Assembly (NCBI GenBank): GCA_004794785.1 | Contig: SJOL01009857.1 | Location: 341,342-405,341, forward strand | Origin: Opisthorchis felineus | Taxonomy: Eukaryota > Platyhelminthes > Trematoda > Opisthorchiida > Opisthorchiidae | Length of the DNA: 64,000 nt | Direction of reading: 5' to 3' | Shown here: positions 10,421 to 20,912 of the stretch, in pieces | Layout: each line of letters starts with the position of its first letter | How positions within the stretch are numbered: position 1 is the stretch's first letter | Notes under the pieces: generated by a model | What the model was told of the DNA's origin: nothing | Database searches by the model: none | The model's input: only the letters and a program-made list of their open reading frames with translations | Position numbers and translations under genes: made by a program

Positions 10421-12962
10421 TTTCAAATGGGCATTTCTTAGTTCCATTTAAGACACTGACAGATAGAGGGTTGACGTGAAGTTTTGGAACACTGGGGAAA
10501 AGCTGATGAATCATATGACTTCATAGTATTCCGGAGTAAGAGCTGCACGAAGTCATGCACATTCTGAGAAAATTCCACGGGAAATCTCTTAGGAGGGGGA
10601 CTCGATTACTTCCTGGAGATCCAGTCAACAGAGAATGAGAGGTCTCTTTTGGTCACGTCCGAATTACGTGAACTGCTGCTACAGTTGATGAGATTTCGAC
10701 AGAGCATCTTCCAAAAATTGCCTTGGGTTTGTGGTCCAATGAACCGAAACATAACACTACAATCACATGAATAACCCAAGTCAAATATCATGTTCAAAAT
10801 GCGATAGACAGCACGATAAAGACAACGAATCATCATCGGGCAACCTTACCACCGATTTAACGGTCCTGTGTGTATGTCTAAAATTTTGGACAGCTTTACG
10901 GTCTGTGAGTTTCATCACAAATGAAAACTATATCAGAAAACAAAGAAGCTATGGATTGCATGAGGCTTTTTGGTGACGGTGGGTTACACGCTGCTACAGG
11001 GATTCCAATGTTTACTTGCTCACTTTACTGAAGGTCTTTTGCAACCTTGTCACGCCAGACAGCTACCTTGCGTTGTTAAATTACGCGCCTCGAAATAAAC
11101 CACAGTAGGTTCATGACGTGCTTCGACTGACCGTTCCAACGCAGGTCACTGCGCGTTTGCTGGTGCGCCACCTAATTGCATTTTATCAATAAAATTTATA
11201 TCGCGGTTAGATACCGAAACGATGGATGCAAAGCAGAATGTGGCCACTTACAGTACCGGGTGTGGAAGCGGTACTACTAAATTCCGTGTGCAATTGTTCG
11301 AACAGTTGTTGACACGAGCCGGGGAGGATTGAGTGCATTAGCAATGGCTACGCACGTTACAGTGAACTGCTGCTCAAGAAGGGCAATCCAAAAGCTGAAG
11401 ACCTCGAAGAAGCATAGTTCGGGATGATAGATGTTACTTTGGTTGCATCGAAAAAAAATCACCACCGGAGGTAGCACGATCTCAGCTAGAAAGCCCAATT
11501 TCGAACTCGGCAAAATAATTTGCTTTGTCACATGTCAAGTGTCTTGTTACGTGGTACCAACTGAGAGAGTTCAGCAGGGAGCCACGAGGCCCAATCTCCC
11601 AATCTGATTTGGTACGATCGATCAAGGCGCACGACTGAGGCGCTGTGATTTAAAAGTACACACTGTCTGGTTTGCCAGGCTAGCAAAATGCCTTCGGGGA
11701 AGTAGTAAATCAAGTTCAACGAATAGATATGATTGAAACACCCGGTCCCCTTAACTAACTTGATCAAAAAGAGTGAGAAGATACAAATGTTGGGACGTTA
11801 ACCTTTGTTTTGTCTTCATCAGTCGTCTAAGTATAACATATTCAGAGACTGAGAGCACGGTAACATGGATGAAAGACACTCAGAGAATGGTGGCGATTCT
11901 GATACCAATGTCAAAAGAGAGATGTTCTGAGTCGATACTTTTTGCACACAATGCTGGTTGCTTTAACCTGAGCAGCAATAATTCAACGACTGATAGCATT
12001 TGAAGTGTTCGACTGCGTAACAAAACAGTGTGAATAACCGACTTGGGTCAACTGAGTAACCTGCGATTAGGAGGGTATCTTGCATTCAATGATGCTGGGT
12101 TTCACTAGCTGGACTGGCAACTCGTTGTCTCAAGCTGCGTGTCAAATACATTTGAATATGCTCAGCTGTCGTTTTCCTAAGAATCTGGTCTGTTCTGGCA
12201 CTGCGATTGTCACGAAAACTGATGGATGATGTGTGTGGTACGCAGATCGGATATTGGCAACTGAGTAGCTTGAAATGCTCAACGGTTCAGTCCTATCCAG
12301 GACAGCTTTTAGTTCCCGTCTAATGTTAGCGAGCATGTGATCACCCTGAACTGGTCATCGCTCCTCTGGAATGCGAGGTTCCCTGAAAGTGCACAGACCC
12401 AAAGTGAAACCCTGAATTTCATCAAAGTGGCACACTAGTTAATTGACTCCGTACACGCCTGGACAAGTTTAACGCCCGACTATTCAAAACACTCTTCCAA
12501 ACTTTGTCGGGTTATTGATGGAATATCAGCAAGGTCACCCTCGGTGACTGAAACGTTGAGTTATGCGATAAACTCTACAATTATCATTGTTTTTTCGGCA
12601 ACCTAAACAGAAGTCACACACGGCGCACAGTCTATCCGACATCACTCGTGCCGAACACCACAAGGTATTCTGAATATCAGTACGCTGCATAAAGATATTT
12701 CCTATTGACATCGATTCTCTATTTAGCAACGCAGCAACGCCGAAATTAGAGAGATTAGATAGTTAGCAAAAACGATTCGCTAGGAATTCCACCAGTAACA
12801 TTCAAAGACCTTACTCCCATGTCCAGACAGTATTCGGTATGTTGACGGTATCTTCACTTACACTTCTGAAGAACAACCCAGTTTCTTCGTGATCTGATTA
12901 GTATTCACCCGAACGTATAGGTGGTTTACGGAGAGTTAGGCGGTTATTTAGTTACGTCTTAA

Positions 12963-12980
12963 GCACGTCTTAAGACGTGC
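12963..12980. other. 18-bp perfect palindrome
   Basis: GCACGTCTTAAGACGTGC reads identically on both strands. The half GTCTTAAGCAC immediately to its left is a partial duplicate. No element ends were found around it, and chance cannot be excluded. Confidence 0.85.
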
Positions 12981-13813
12981 GACTCAGTAGAAATCCGGAT
13001 AATACACTAACCCACACCAACTGTCATATCTAGCACATTCACTTTTGGAGTTTCACAACTGCGGCATTAACTACGGTCTAGTTAGAAGACTGTTCTACGG
13101 AAAAAGAAGCACCTACACTCGGGATGAGCTACACAAAGCAGAGATCCTGAAACAAACTCCAATGGAGGATAGGTATCCGGGGCAGTTCGCCCAAATGCAC
13201 AGAATGCAAAAACCGAGGATGGGCTCTGGCGAAAAGAAGGTTTTCGTACGATTTCTACTTGAGGATGGTCACATACATGCGAACATTAGACAAGAGCAAG
13301 GAGCAACTTTGGGTAGGGCATTTTCGGCTGCAAAATTGAGGACGATTCGTTCCAGTATAACCATTGAATAAAATTTCGAGCTAATCGATCTGGAAGTTCT
13401 AGCCTCTCTGTCGTACACGTCATTTATCAGTTTACCTGCAGTTGAGATGACACTAATCCTGGTAGGATCGACTAGCGTTTCACTCAAAGAATAGCTTAAC
13501 ATTTTCCAAAGTATTCGATACGTAGATGGAGACAACAATCATCAAGATGCCAGGAGGTTAACCCAGCACCATCGATTGCAAGAAACATTCTGGTTGACCT
13601 CAGTCAGTTAATCGCAGTTTTTTTTTACGCAATCGAACATCCTGAGTACAGGCGACCAGATATGTGCTCAAATTCCAGGTGGAAATGTACAGCCCATCTT
13701 TACTTGCATAGTAACTCGTACATTTTCTGCGAATGATACATTAGAAAACCACAGAAACATAAAAAATAACATGAGATTCTGAGTCGCTCCACAAGAATAG
13801 ACGTATTACCTAC

Positions 13814-13905
13814 CCGCTTTGCCACCACCAAAGTGCGCAGTCCGGCTCGCGAGAATTCATCAACATGCATGCGAGTTGTTTCCAGTCGTCTTGTTTCATT
13901 GACGT
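13814..13905 (-). CDS. ATP10: Flippase exon: GLRTL N-domain block
   Basis: 92 nt; acceptor GCTCTTGTAG, donor CGG|GTAGGT. After two bases finishing a split Asn codon it encodes VNETRRLETTRMHVDEFSRA then GLRTLVVAKR. The AGLRTL-V-AKR block is conserved in P4-ATPases after the KGAD loop. It ends in phase 0 and joins to the exon at 9633. Confidence 0.9.
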
Positions 13906-14394
13906 CTACAAGAGCAAAATAACAGTGAGTTAGGGTAATAACTGCGAGCGTATTACCTATTGGTTCGACCGGTCGTGCAGAAAAGCACTCATGAGAGGAT
14001 TCAAAACAAATTAACAGAAGTATTGCCTTGACACATGTTTATGGTGTTGAAGGTCGTTGAAGGGTGAATACAGTGGAGTCGGATGAAGTAGTTGACAGTC
14101 TGGCCAGGTGGTTGCCTCCTGAATGCCGTACACCTCATGGCCCCAAGAGGTTTTCATGGAATGTGAAGGTCCGTGACACGTGGTTTTTGTCCATAACACA
14201 AATTACGGACAGAAAGCGTTAATCTGGAAGCTAAATACTATTGAAATTGTGATGCACCAACGGCCCATACAGTCTCCGACTAGGAATGATGAGGATTAGG
14301 AGTTCCGGACCAAACTCGATTCGGATTTTTTTAAGCAAACGGAGTACCATGTGGTGTATCATATGAAAAGTTTAAGTCAGAACAAAGCGTAGTG

Positions 14395-14520
14395 GAATAA
14401 GATGCTATAATCTGATGTTTCAGTTGCTGTGAGATTTTTTCCAAGGACCCTTGAAAAAGGTTGCCTAAGGCAACCGAAACGTCGGATTATAACATCTTAT
14501 ACCACCACGCTATGTTGTGA
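14395..14520 (+). mobile_element. Penelope-like terminal sequence
   Basis: The box around CAACCGAAACGTCGGATTAT followed by AACATCTTAT and a CCACxxCGCTATGTT-type stretch recurs at 27060-27130, directly downstream of Penelope-like element B, and in part at 34865-34925. It is read as a shared terminal region of one Penelope-like family. TTGCCTAAGGCAAC at 14461-14474 can form a hairpin. Confidence 0.55.
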
Positions 14521-14834
14521 CTTAAAAACATTCCGTATGATCAGGATTTTTGCTACTGTTGCATGAAACAACTTAGACGTAAGAAGAGACTGCATTGTCA
14601 AACTCTCAAACCACGTCAGTGAAGTGGATATGGAACCTGGACAATTGGGATGGTTGATCATGAACCTAGCAGTAGGGTAACCGAAATAAACCTTACTCCC
14701 ACGGATATTACGTCGAAATTCGACCGCACGACCAAACACAATATAACCATGGTTCAAACACTGTTGCCTACCAATCGAGCAGAAATTCCAAATTTCTTAA
14801 AACAATAGAGAAGAAGACACTGTCCTTCGCGAAA

Positions 14835-14985
14835 TACACTGATTCTCGCGGATTTCGTACAATTTGGGTTCAAGTAGAACATAAATTTGACGGAAACTCA
14901 GGGATTACGTATTCTTGATGAGCCTGCAGAAGGGCACAACAGGTTGTCGAATAGTTTTCAGCAACCTTATGAGTAGTTTCATTCG
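14835..14985 (+). repeat. Hammerhead-core repeat, decayed core
   Basis: Forward copy with TTCAAGTAGAACATAAATTT, GACGGAAACTCAGGGA, a mutated core (TTGATGAG and GGGCACAAC) and GTTTTCAGCAACCTTATGAG. Both invariant blocks have changes. Confidence 0.75.
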
Positions 14986-15124
14986 AGAAGACTCTGTCCT
15001 GTACCGACACAAAAAAGGCAGGAAACCTAACGATTTATTTCGTGTAGTTTGAGATTCTGAAGCTTTCAATGAAGATTCCATCCTGTAATTGAAGCCAGTC
15101 TGTCGTAACGTGAGATTTTTTCAT

Positions 15125-15830
15125 TCTAACTGGAATTTCGTCCTGTCAGTGCAGCCAATCTATGTCGAAAAGACTAGAAGCACTATACAGGCATTTCATC
15201 CCTAATGGGAATCATCAGCAGTACGCATCTCACGGAACTCAGACCTTCGAAACCATGACCTTCCGAACTGTGGCTGAAGACCTAATTCTTCAGTCACGAG
15301 TGGCTGAGCAGCTGTGTGATTGGCTCCCACTTAGATAAGGCATAGCGTCACTCATCCTTCAATCACGGAAACCACATCACGTGGCCGCGTATTGACCAGC
15401 TTTTCGAATGACTACGTCTCAGATGGAGGTTTGACTCATTTTGTGAAATTCCTGTCCCTCACACTAAGATCAACCTATATGTGGCCCACAGGAAGAATAA
15501 TTTCACAAGATGAGTGAAGTTTCCATCTGAGAACTTGTCACTCGAGGAGTCAGTCAATACATTACGATGCGTTGTGGTTTCCGTGATTGAAAAGTGAGTG
15601 GCGCTATGTCCTTTTCAAGTGATGGCTACTCACACTGCTGATCAGCCCCTCGTTGCCGAACGGTCAAGTGTTCAAACACTGGCCGGAAGGTTGTGGGTTC
15701 GAAACTCTCTGAGTTCCGTAAGCCATGTACTGTTGATGACTACCAACAAAGATGAAACAGCCTTACAGTGCTTCTCGGCTTTTCAGCATAGATGGGCCTC
15801 AATTACAGGGTAAAATCTCAGTTGAAAACG
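15125..15830. repeat. Foldback: two SINE copies in inverted orientation
   Basis: The left arm (about 15125-15450) and right arm (about 15499-15825) are inverted copies around 15475. Paired boxes include TTTGACTCATTTTGTGAAAT with ATTTCACAAGATGAGTGAAG, and AATCACGGAAACCACA with TGTGGTTTCCGTGATT. The outer parts are tRNA-derived SINEs with a GTTGCCGAACGGTCAAG head and B-box-like GGGTTCGAAACTC. The same SINE occurs at 38935-39165. Confidence 0.75.
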
Positions 15831-15839
15831 ACGTATGTT

Positions 15840-15990
15840 GAAAAACCGAGAAGCGCTGTGCAGCTGTTTTATCCTTGTTGGGAATCATCAGCAGTACGCA
15901 TCTCACGAAACACCAGCAAGTTTCCAGCCTGAGAAATCCCGACTAGTACTCTGGACACTTAACCGAAAACCGGATTTTTTGAACTTACGA
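15840..15990 (-). repeat. Partial SINE copy
   Basis: It shares GAAGCGCTGTGCAGCTGTTT, GGGAATCATCAGCAGTACG and CATCTCACGAAAC with the foldback arms and with the copy at 38935-39165. The tRNA-like head is eroded. Confidence 0.6.
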
Positions 15991-17637
15991 TGGTAAACCG
16001 GATAAGAAGCAAAAGATCAACTTCAACTAATTAGGGTTTTGAAACTTGAGTCGTGCAAGACAGCCAATCCAACCAAACTTGTTGACTTGACCTTGGTAAG
16101 AAGGAGAAACAAGCATTATCCGGCCACCGTTTATGGATGGCCAGGTTTTCCACTGTGACCTTCTGGTTTGACTTTCGTGGCATGTGTTTATCGACCGATG
16201 TTTTTGTCGAGATTTCCGTCCTGTTTGACTCCGTGTTGGTTTTCTGTCTAAACATCTATACAGTGGCTTGGAATACGTGCTTGTCGGCGGCCATGTTTCG
16301 AAGAGGAATTTCTTCGCATACTCCGCTGAGTAACTCTAACTTTTCCGAAATTCTCGGCATGTCAGGCCTAATAAATAAGATGCTGCCATCGGCATGGGAA
16401 ATAACTTATTTCTTCAAATCTGCTGCAGACCAGCAACCTGAAGTATTTCGTGCGTTTATTTTTTAGAAGAGATGTAAAGTTATGCCTAGCTATGAGGACC
16501 ATATCTCGCCCCATTCACGCTCCAAAAAATGACAAGCGGAGAAGGGCTGTGGGTACCAAAGTGCGTTGTGAATCACGAAGCATGAGATCAATGAACGGGA
16601 AAATTTAGAAATAATAACTTGACAATAGGAATAATTAAGGTCGAGTTGCTTGGATTTAGTAGAAACTCGGTGCATTGATACAGTGCCACCCAACGAAAGC
16701 ACAAAAATTAAATTAATGACGGGCAAGTGGCGTAAGAACTGTCTTTGTTCCCATCGCGTTGTTGTACAAATGAGCTTTCTGTAATCCGAATGAGCCTGCC
16801 ACTATGGAGGCTCCCTGTAACCTGAGGGAAACTGATAAGATCGGATTTTGTCATACGGACTCATTTTCGTTCCCGCAAGAAAGGAAAGCTATAAGATTTC
16901 GGACCCAGTTATCAGTTTTGACATGAAATCCCTCACCAAAAAGCCTTTTAACGATAGGCAACAATACTTCCCCCGTTGGAAGCTGCCTCTATTCTAGGAG
17001 AGAAGACATTTCAAGGTTTATCTTTCCCTGTAGTGTCCTTTTTTCGGAGTATGAGTGTAATGATTGAGCTAATGATAGTGACCGACTGCCTAATAATGAC
17101 CACAACGCGGTCTTCCAACCAAATGGGACAAGCTTAGAGCGACAAACGAGACACTGGTGACATAACTGAAGTTTGGCTAATAAAACTGCCTAGCTTGAGC
17201 ACAAACATTGTGAGAGGGTAGTATTGGAAATTAAGGCTTGGCTTTGGGACACGTTGGCCGAATCGGACGAAAACGTGCATTAGCGCATGGAACAAAATCG
17301 CTTTGTACAAATCTCATAGTTATTCACTTCAGAAAAGCCATTTTCACATCATATTTAGAGGCATCACAATAGGGAAAGGTCCGTGCTGCCTGTGGGTTTG
17401 TCAAACAACGCAGCCAGTGATCACCCACTGAGGCTGAGACCTCACTACTCACTGAAATCGGTTGGAATTTCAGACTGTTTCACCAGTAAGCGTTCAAAAA
17501 ATCAGATGGTGCCACTCGAATGGTGGTAAAATGAAAACAGCAATATTAAGGGCTTAAAGTGAATATGTGTGATAACAGAAAGATCCAGCTCTGGAAATGT
17601 CAGATTCGTGTCATCCTTGCACAACAAACTGACTCAC

Positions 17638-17793
17638 TTGTACATCTCACACGGTCCAAAATAGCCGAATCTGCACCTTTTGTATAGAGAATCGCATCGT
17701 TGGTGGCTGGATGGCGAATCAGAATCGACATTCGTTTCCTTATGGAGTCAAACGGTAGAATATTTAGCACCCGGATGCCAACAAGACCATCAG
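17638..17793 (-). CDS. ATP10: Flippase exon: KGAD nucleotide-binding domain
   Basis: 156 nt; acceptor TTTTCTGCAG, donor ACAA|GTGAGT. It encodes [40 protein letters not shown] and [10 protein letters not shown]. The FDSxRKRMS and YTKGADS blocks bind ATP in P4-ATPases (KGAD at 17669-17680); ATP10 proteins have nearly the same wording. It starts by completing an ACT codon with the preceding exon and ends with a split Asn codon, matching both neighbours. Confidence 0.97.
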
Positions 17794-17814
17794 CTGCAGA
17801 AAACCAAAAAATGC

Positions 17815-17845
<31 letters not shown>

Positions 17846-17850
17846 AGAGA
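17815..17850 (+). repeat. (GA)n microsatellite next to a splice acceptor
   Basis: Alternating GA with a few GGGA steps on the plus strand. In the transcript it reads as (CU)n about 20-55 bases upstream of the KGAD exon acceptor at 17794, so it extends the polypyrimidine tract of that intron. Confidence 0.9.
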
Positions 17851-19700
17851 TATGAGCTACCAGTGACCATTTCGCAGAATTATTGTTCATTCCAAACGAG
17901 GGTGAATCAGCTGTACAGTGTATCTTTTATGCCTGATTCCGTAAGAAAATTTGCAAGTTTTCCAACAACTTAAAGTATCGTTATTCACTGAAGAAGGCTA
18001 TACGGATGAATAACAATACGTTGTGAGACTGAGGATACAAGGCATTGTAACCATCCCCTTGCAAAGTCCACAAAAGTACTTCCCATATTGGTCTCGCCTG
18101 GAGGATGTATTTGACAGGAGTTTAGTAGAAGCCCAACATTGTTACAGACCTTGACCGCAACAGTATTCTAAAGTGCGCACTGAGAGCAGGGAACTGACTG
18201 CGCCGTTCATTACACAGAATAGTGGGTGAATGGATGTTTGAACAAGCAGCTCCGCCAAATGTGCGTTGCAACGTGGAGAAGCTGGCTGGTATCCGGACAT
18301 AAATTCATTAGCAAATAAGTACAAAGTACTTACTTGAGTGAAGATCGCTCACAATCCTATAGTTTAAGCATAGAAACGGTTGACAGAACACGGAACACTC
18401 CACGTCTTCCCGTTAAACGGTTGATCGGCCTGTATTACGCTCAGTCGATTTTCGGACAAAATCGCTCTGCAGCATCCTATTTGACTATGAAATATTTGGC
18501 GAAATAGCACCTTGACTGAAAAGATGCATTTCCTTTGGCTAGGGAAAATTCAAAACATACGAGAATCGTTCCGTTTACGGTAGAGTAGAGTAAATTCGGA
18601 AGTGCTTGTACACCTGATGATGTAGTGAAACTCGATTAAACACCAAAACTTTCGAAGGCATATCTGCAAAGCTTCAAGAAGATACTCCAACAGCAGCCGC
18701 AATCATACAGATAGTCCCATTTTATATACACAATATACCTGACCTCACAGCTAGATTAGTAAATCAAAGATGAAGAATCTTAGCCCAAAACTGGCCTACA
18801 TTTTGCGAAAATTGCTTTCAAGATCCGGGGATAAAATTGAGAAGACCAAGAAAAACGACGTGATACATCAGAAAGTGCAACAAGTTCAAAGCTGGATAAA
18901 CCGGAAGGAAATTATGTAGACGAATAAGGGAACATTATGCGGTCATCAGAGGATATGAAGTGTGACCTTACTGCATGAAGACTTAGGTTACAAATCTAAG
19001 TTTAGAAACGTGGAAACTTTGGCACGTGGACGAGGTAATGAATTTCTGGAAGCATGCCATCCCGTGAAGAATGCGATTAACCGGCCCGTTGATCTGAATC
19101 TAATCTCGGTAGCGGTTTAACCGTGATATTCAAATAGACATAACTACTGAACTAATGGAACAAAAGGAAGGAACCACCGTGGAAAGGTTTCTGTGCGGAG
19201 TCTATCGAGGTCGAGGTCGGAGCTCATTTCAACACCGACTGACAGCAGAATAGTCCGCGGGCTTCGACCAATCAGCTACCGGACCAACTAATGGACTCAC
19301 CGATCAAACGGCCAATCCAATCGGTAGCCAGTCACACCTGGCTGCATATACGCTAACACAGACACACTATCTCTCGGTGCACAGACATCGATGAACTACC
19401 AAGCTCCGCGTCTTGACGACACATTTACGAAGTCAAATCGCTCGAACGCTTGCAACCAAATGGCCTAGCGCAGAAAACCGACCGACGATCAAGTATGATG
19501 TAAGATGCTTCCCTACTTGCGAAATAGTAGTGAAGGACTCGAGCCTGAAGAGGCCCTCTTAGGATCACATCATTTGATGCTGATGAGAATTCCAGTCGGT
19601 TCAGTCGCAACTATCTGTAATGTACTGTAAGTGGTCGCTGGAGAAGTAGGCCGTCTTCGGAGAATAGTGTAGTTTTTCCCGCTAGCTGAAGTGACAAAAA

Positions 19701-20118
19701 CTATTTCAGTTTGCCCTTATGTTCTCCTGGGATGTACGGTGGTCCTCTTCTAAAGCGGTCTCTATAATAACGATTAAACTCTGTCGGATTCTGAAAATGC
19801 ATAGTACCGGGGGCCAATTCCATGACTTGCGGTGATAAGGTTTTCGCATCTGTCTGGACGTATCCTCCCTTTACAAAAGCTATCAACCCTGTGTGATATA
19901 GTGGGTTTTCTGTCCAGTACAAGTGACAATCACTCATGGCGGATGTGTAAAATGACACCTAGTACTACGAAGCTACAAAACCAACACGAACCACATGAGG
20001 AAGATAACTGTTATAAAGCGTTATCAATTCGTTACCTGCATCTGTGTGCCCTCTGGTGCCAGCGTGGGGAATGTACATTGGGCCAAAGTAAAAACTGGGC
20101 AGCTGTCACAGTGGACCA
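19701..20118 (-). CDS. Possible two-exon minus ORF of unknown function (competing model)
   Basis: A terminal open frame at 19958-19701 (VSFYTSAMSDCHLYWTENPL ... RRGPPYIPGEHKGKLK, then a stop) can be joined in phase 0 to 20118-20036 (ending LAPEGTQMQ) through GTAACG and TACTAG sites. The composition is protein-like, but no family was recognised. It overlaps the plus-strand model at 19995-20346, so at most one of the two is likely to be coding. It is not needed by the flippase, whose flanking exons already match in phase. Confidence 0.2.
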
Positions 20119-20346
20119 CTGCACGCAGAGACGATGAGGGTACGCTTGTTCAAGCAACCGATTTTAAGGTTGCGCTCCGAAGCTGTTGTAAGTCATAGCA
20201 TACCAAAGTTTTTCTGTCGTTTTATTTCAGGTACTAGCCTGCCAAAGTGCACTTTCTATTACGGTAACGGCTATCCTACTGTGAGAGATCTTTTGGGACT
20301 GAAGACTCGACAAAAATCATATATTGTTGAGGATTTGCCGCTATAA
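19995..20346 (+). CDS. Small two-exon plus-strand gene candidate, unknown function
   Basis: Met at 19995 opens a frame to 20187 (MRKITVIKRYQFVTCICVPS, then NVHWAKVKTGQLSQWTTARR) that ends CGA AGC TGT T|GTAAGT. A 43-bp intron with a strong TTTTATTTCAG acceptor leads to 20231-20346 in matching phase (SLPKCTFYYGNGYPTVRDLL ... VEDLPL, stop). The predicted product is about 102 residues, with several Cys and no obvious signal peptide. I do not recognise it. It lies antisense inside a flippase intron. The short intron and exact phase match argue for a real gene; the overlapping minus-strand frame argues for caution. Confidence 0.4.
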
Positions 20347-20570
20347 CCACTACAGTGAGCACGTGTCACCACTTGGATGTGACAGCGTGCGAGTAGATGG
20401 ATGTTGGGGCAGTCCCTTAAAATGCATGTTAGAACATGCATATAAGCTATAAAACTGTGTATAAGTGTTCGCTACGCCTGAATTCCTGGTGATGGTGTGT
20501 TGGTGTGATATAGATGCCGGGAGAAAAAAACAGGATACAGTCGAATAGAGAAACAATCAGGAATTCTTAC

Positions 20571-20912
20571 TCGGGAGCCAAATAAGTACAAAGTCTAAAC
20601 CTCGTTGCAGCAGTTTACAGCCTTGACGACAGGCTGCTTTGACCAGAGACAATTCGTCCGGACTCTCCGATTCATAAGACGCATACAGGGTCGTGTCGGA
20701 CAGTGGGCAACAGGCGGTAGACTCTGCAGTCGCCGGAACAACACTGTCATCCCCAATGGGCAACTCGTAGACGGATCCATCATGGGCGACTACGGTGAAT
20801 TTACGACTCTCCGCTTGCCTGAGCTCCACTCCGTCGGTTAACGTGACGGCATCCGTTTTGGATCTCGGTGCCTGTGGCGTACTGTTCTGACTATCCAAGG
20901 AAACATACGAAC
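20571..20912 (-). CDS. ATP10: Flippase exon: ESPDE nucleotide-binding domain
   Basis: 342 nt; acceptor CAACCACAATACAG, donor CCCGA|GTAAGA. After a variable Ser/Thr-rich part (NSTPQAPRSKTDAVTLTDGV) it encodes YASYESESPDELSLVKAACR and QGCKLLQRGLDFVLIWLP. ESPDE (20653-20667) is the N-domain signature, here followed by L-S-L-V-K-A-A where most relatives have A-A-L-V-x-A-A. Phases match the exons at 23255 and 17793. Confidence 0.95.

Larger units (their letters stand above)
9634..13813. other. Flippase intron, 4.2 kb
   Basis: It holds two inverted partial copies of the hammerhead-core repeat (9905-10420) and an 18-bp perfect palindrome at 12963-12980. Open frames at 10606-10836 (minus) and 13045-13371 (plus, 108 codons) have protein-like composition but no homology I recognise and no clear splice context. 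The remainder shows nothing supportable. Confidence 0.5.
13906..17637. other. Flippase intron rich in repeats
   Basis: It contains a Penelope-like end sequence (14395-14520), one hammerhead-core repeat (14835-14985) and a SINE foldback (15125-15830) with an extra half copy (15840-15990). A plus-strand open frame at 16137-16466 (109 codons, Met start) has protein-like composition but no recognised homology. 16500-17637 shows nothing I can support. Confidence 0.6.
17794..20570. other. Flippase intron with small antisense gene candidate
   Basis: 17851-19690 shows no feature I can support. 19701-20346 holds competing coding candidates on the two strands (separate entries). 20347-20570 shows nothing. 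Confidence 0.5.
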
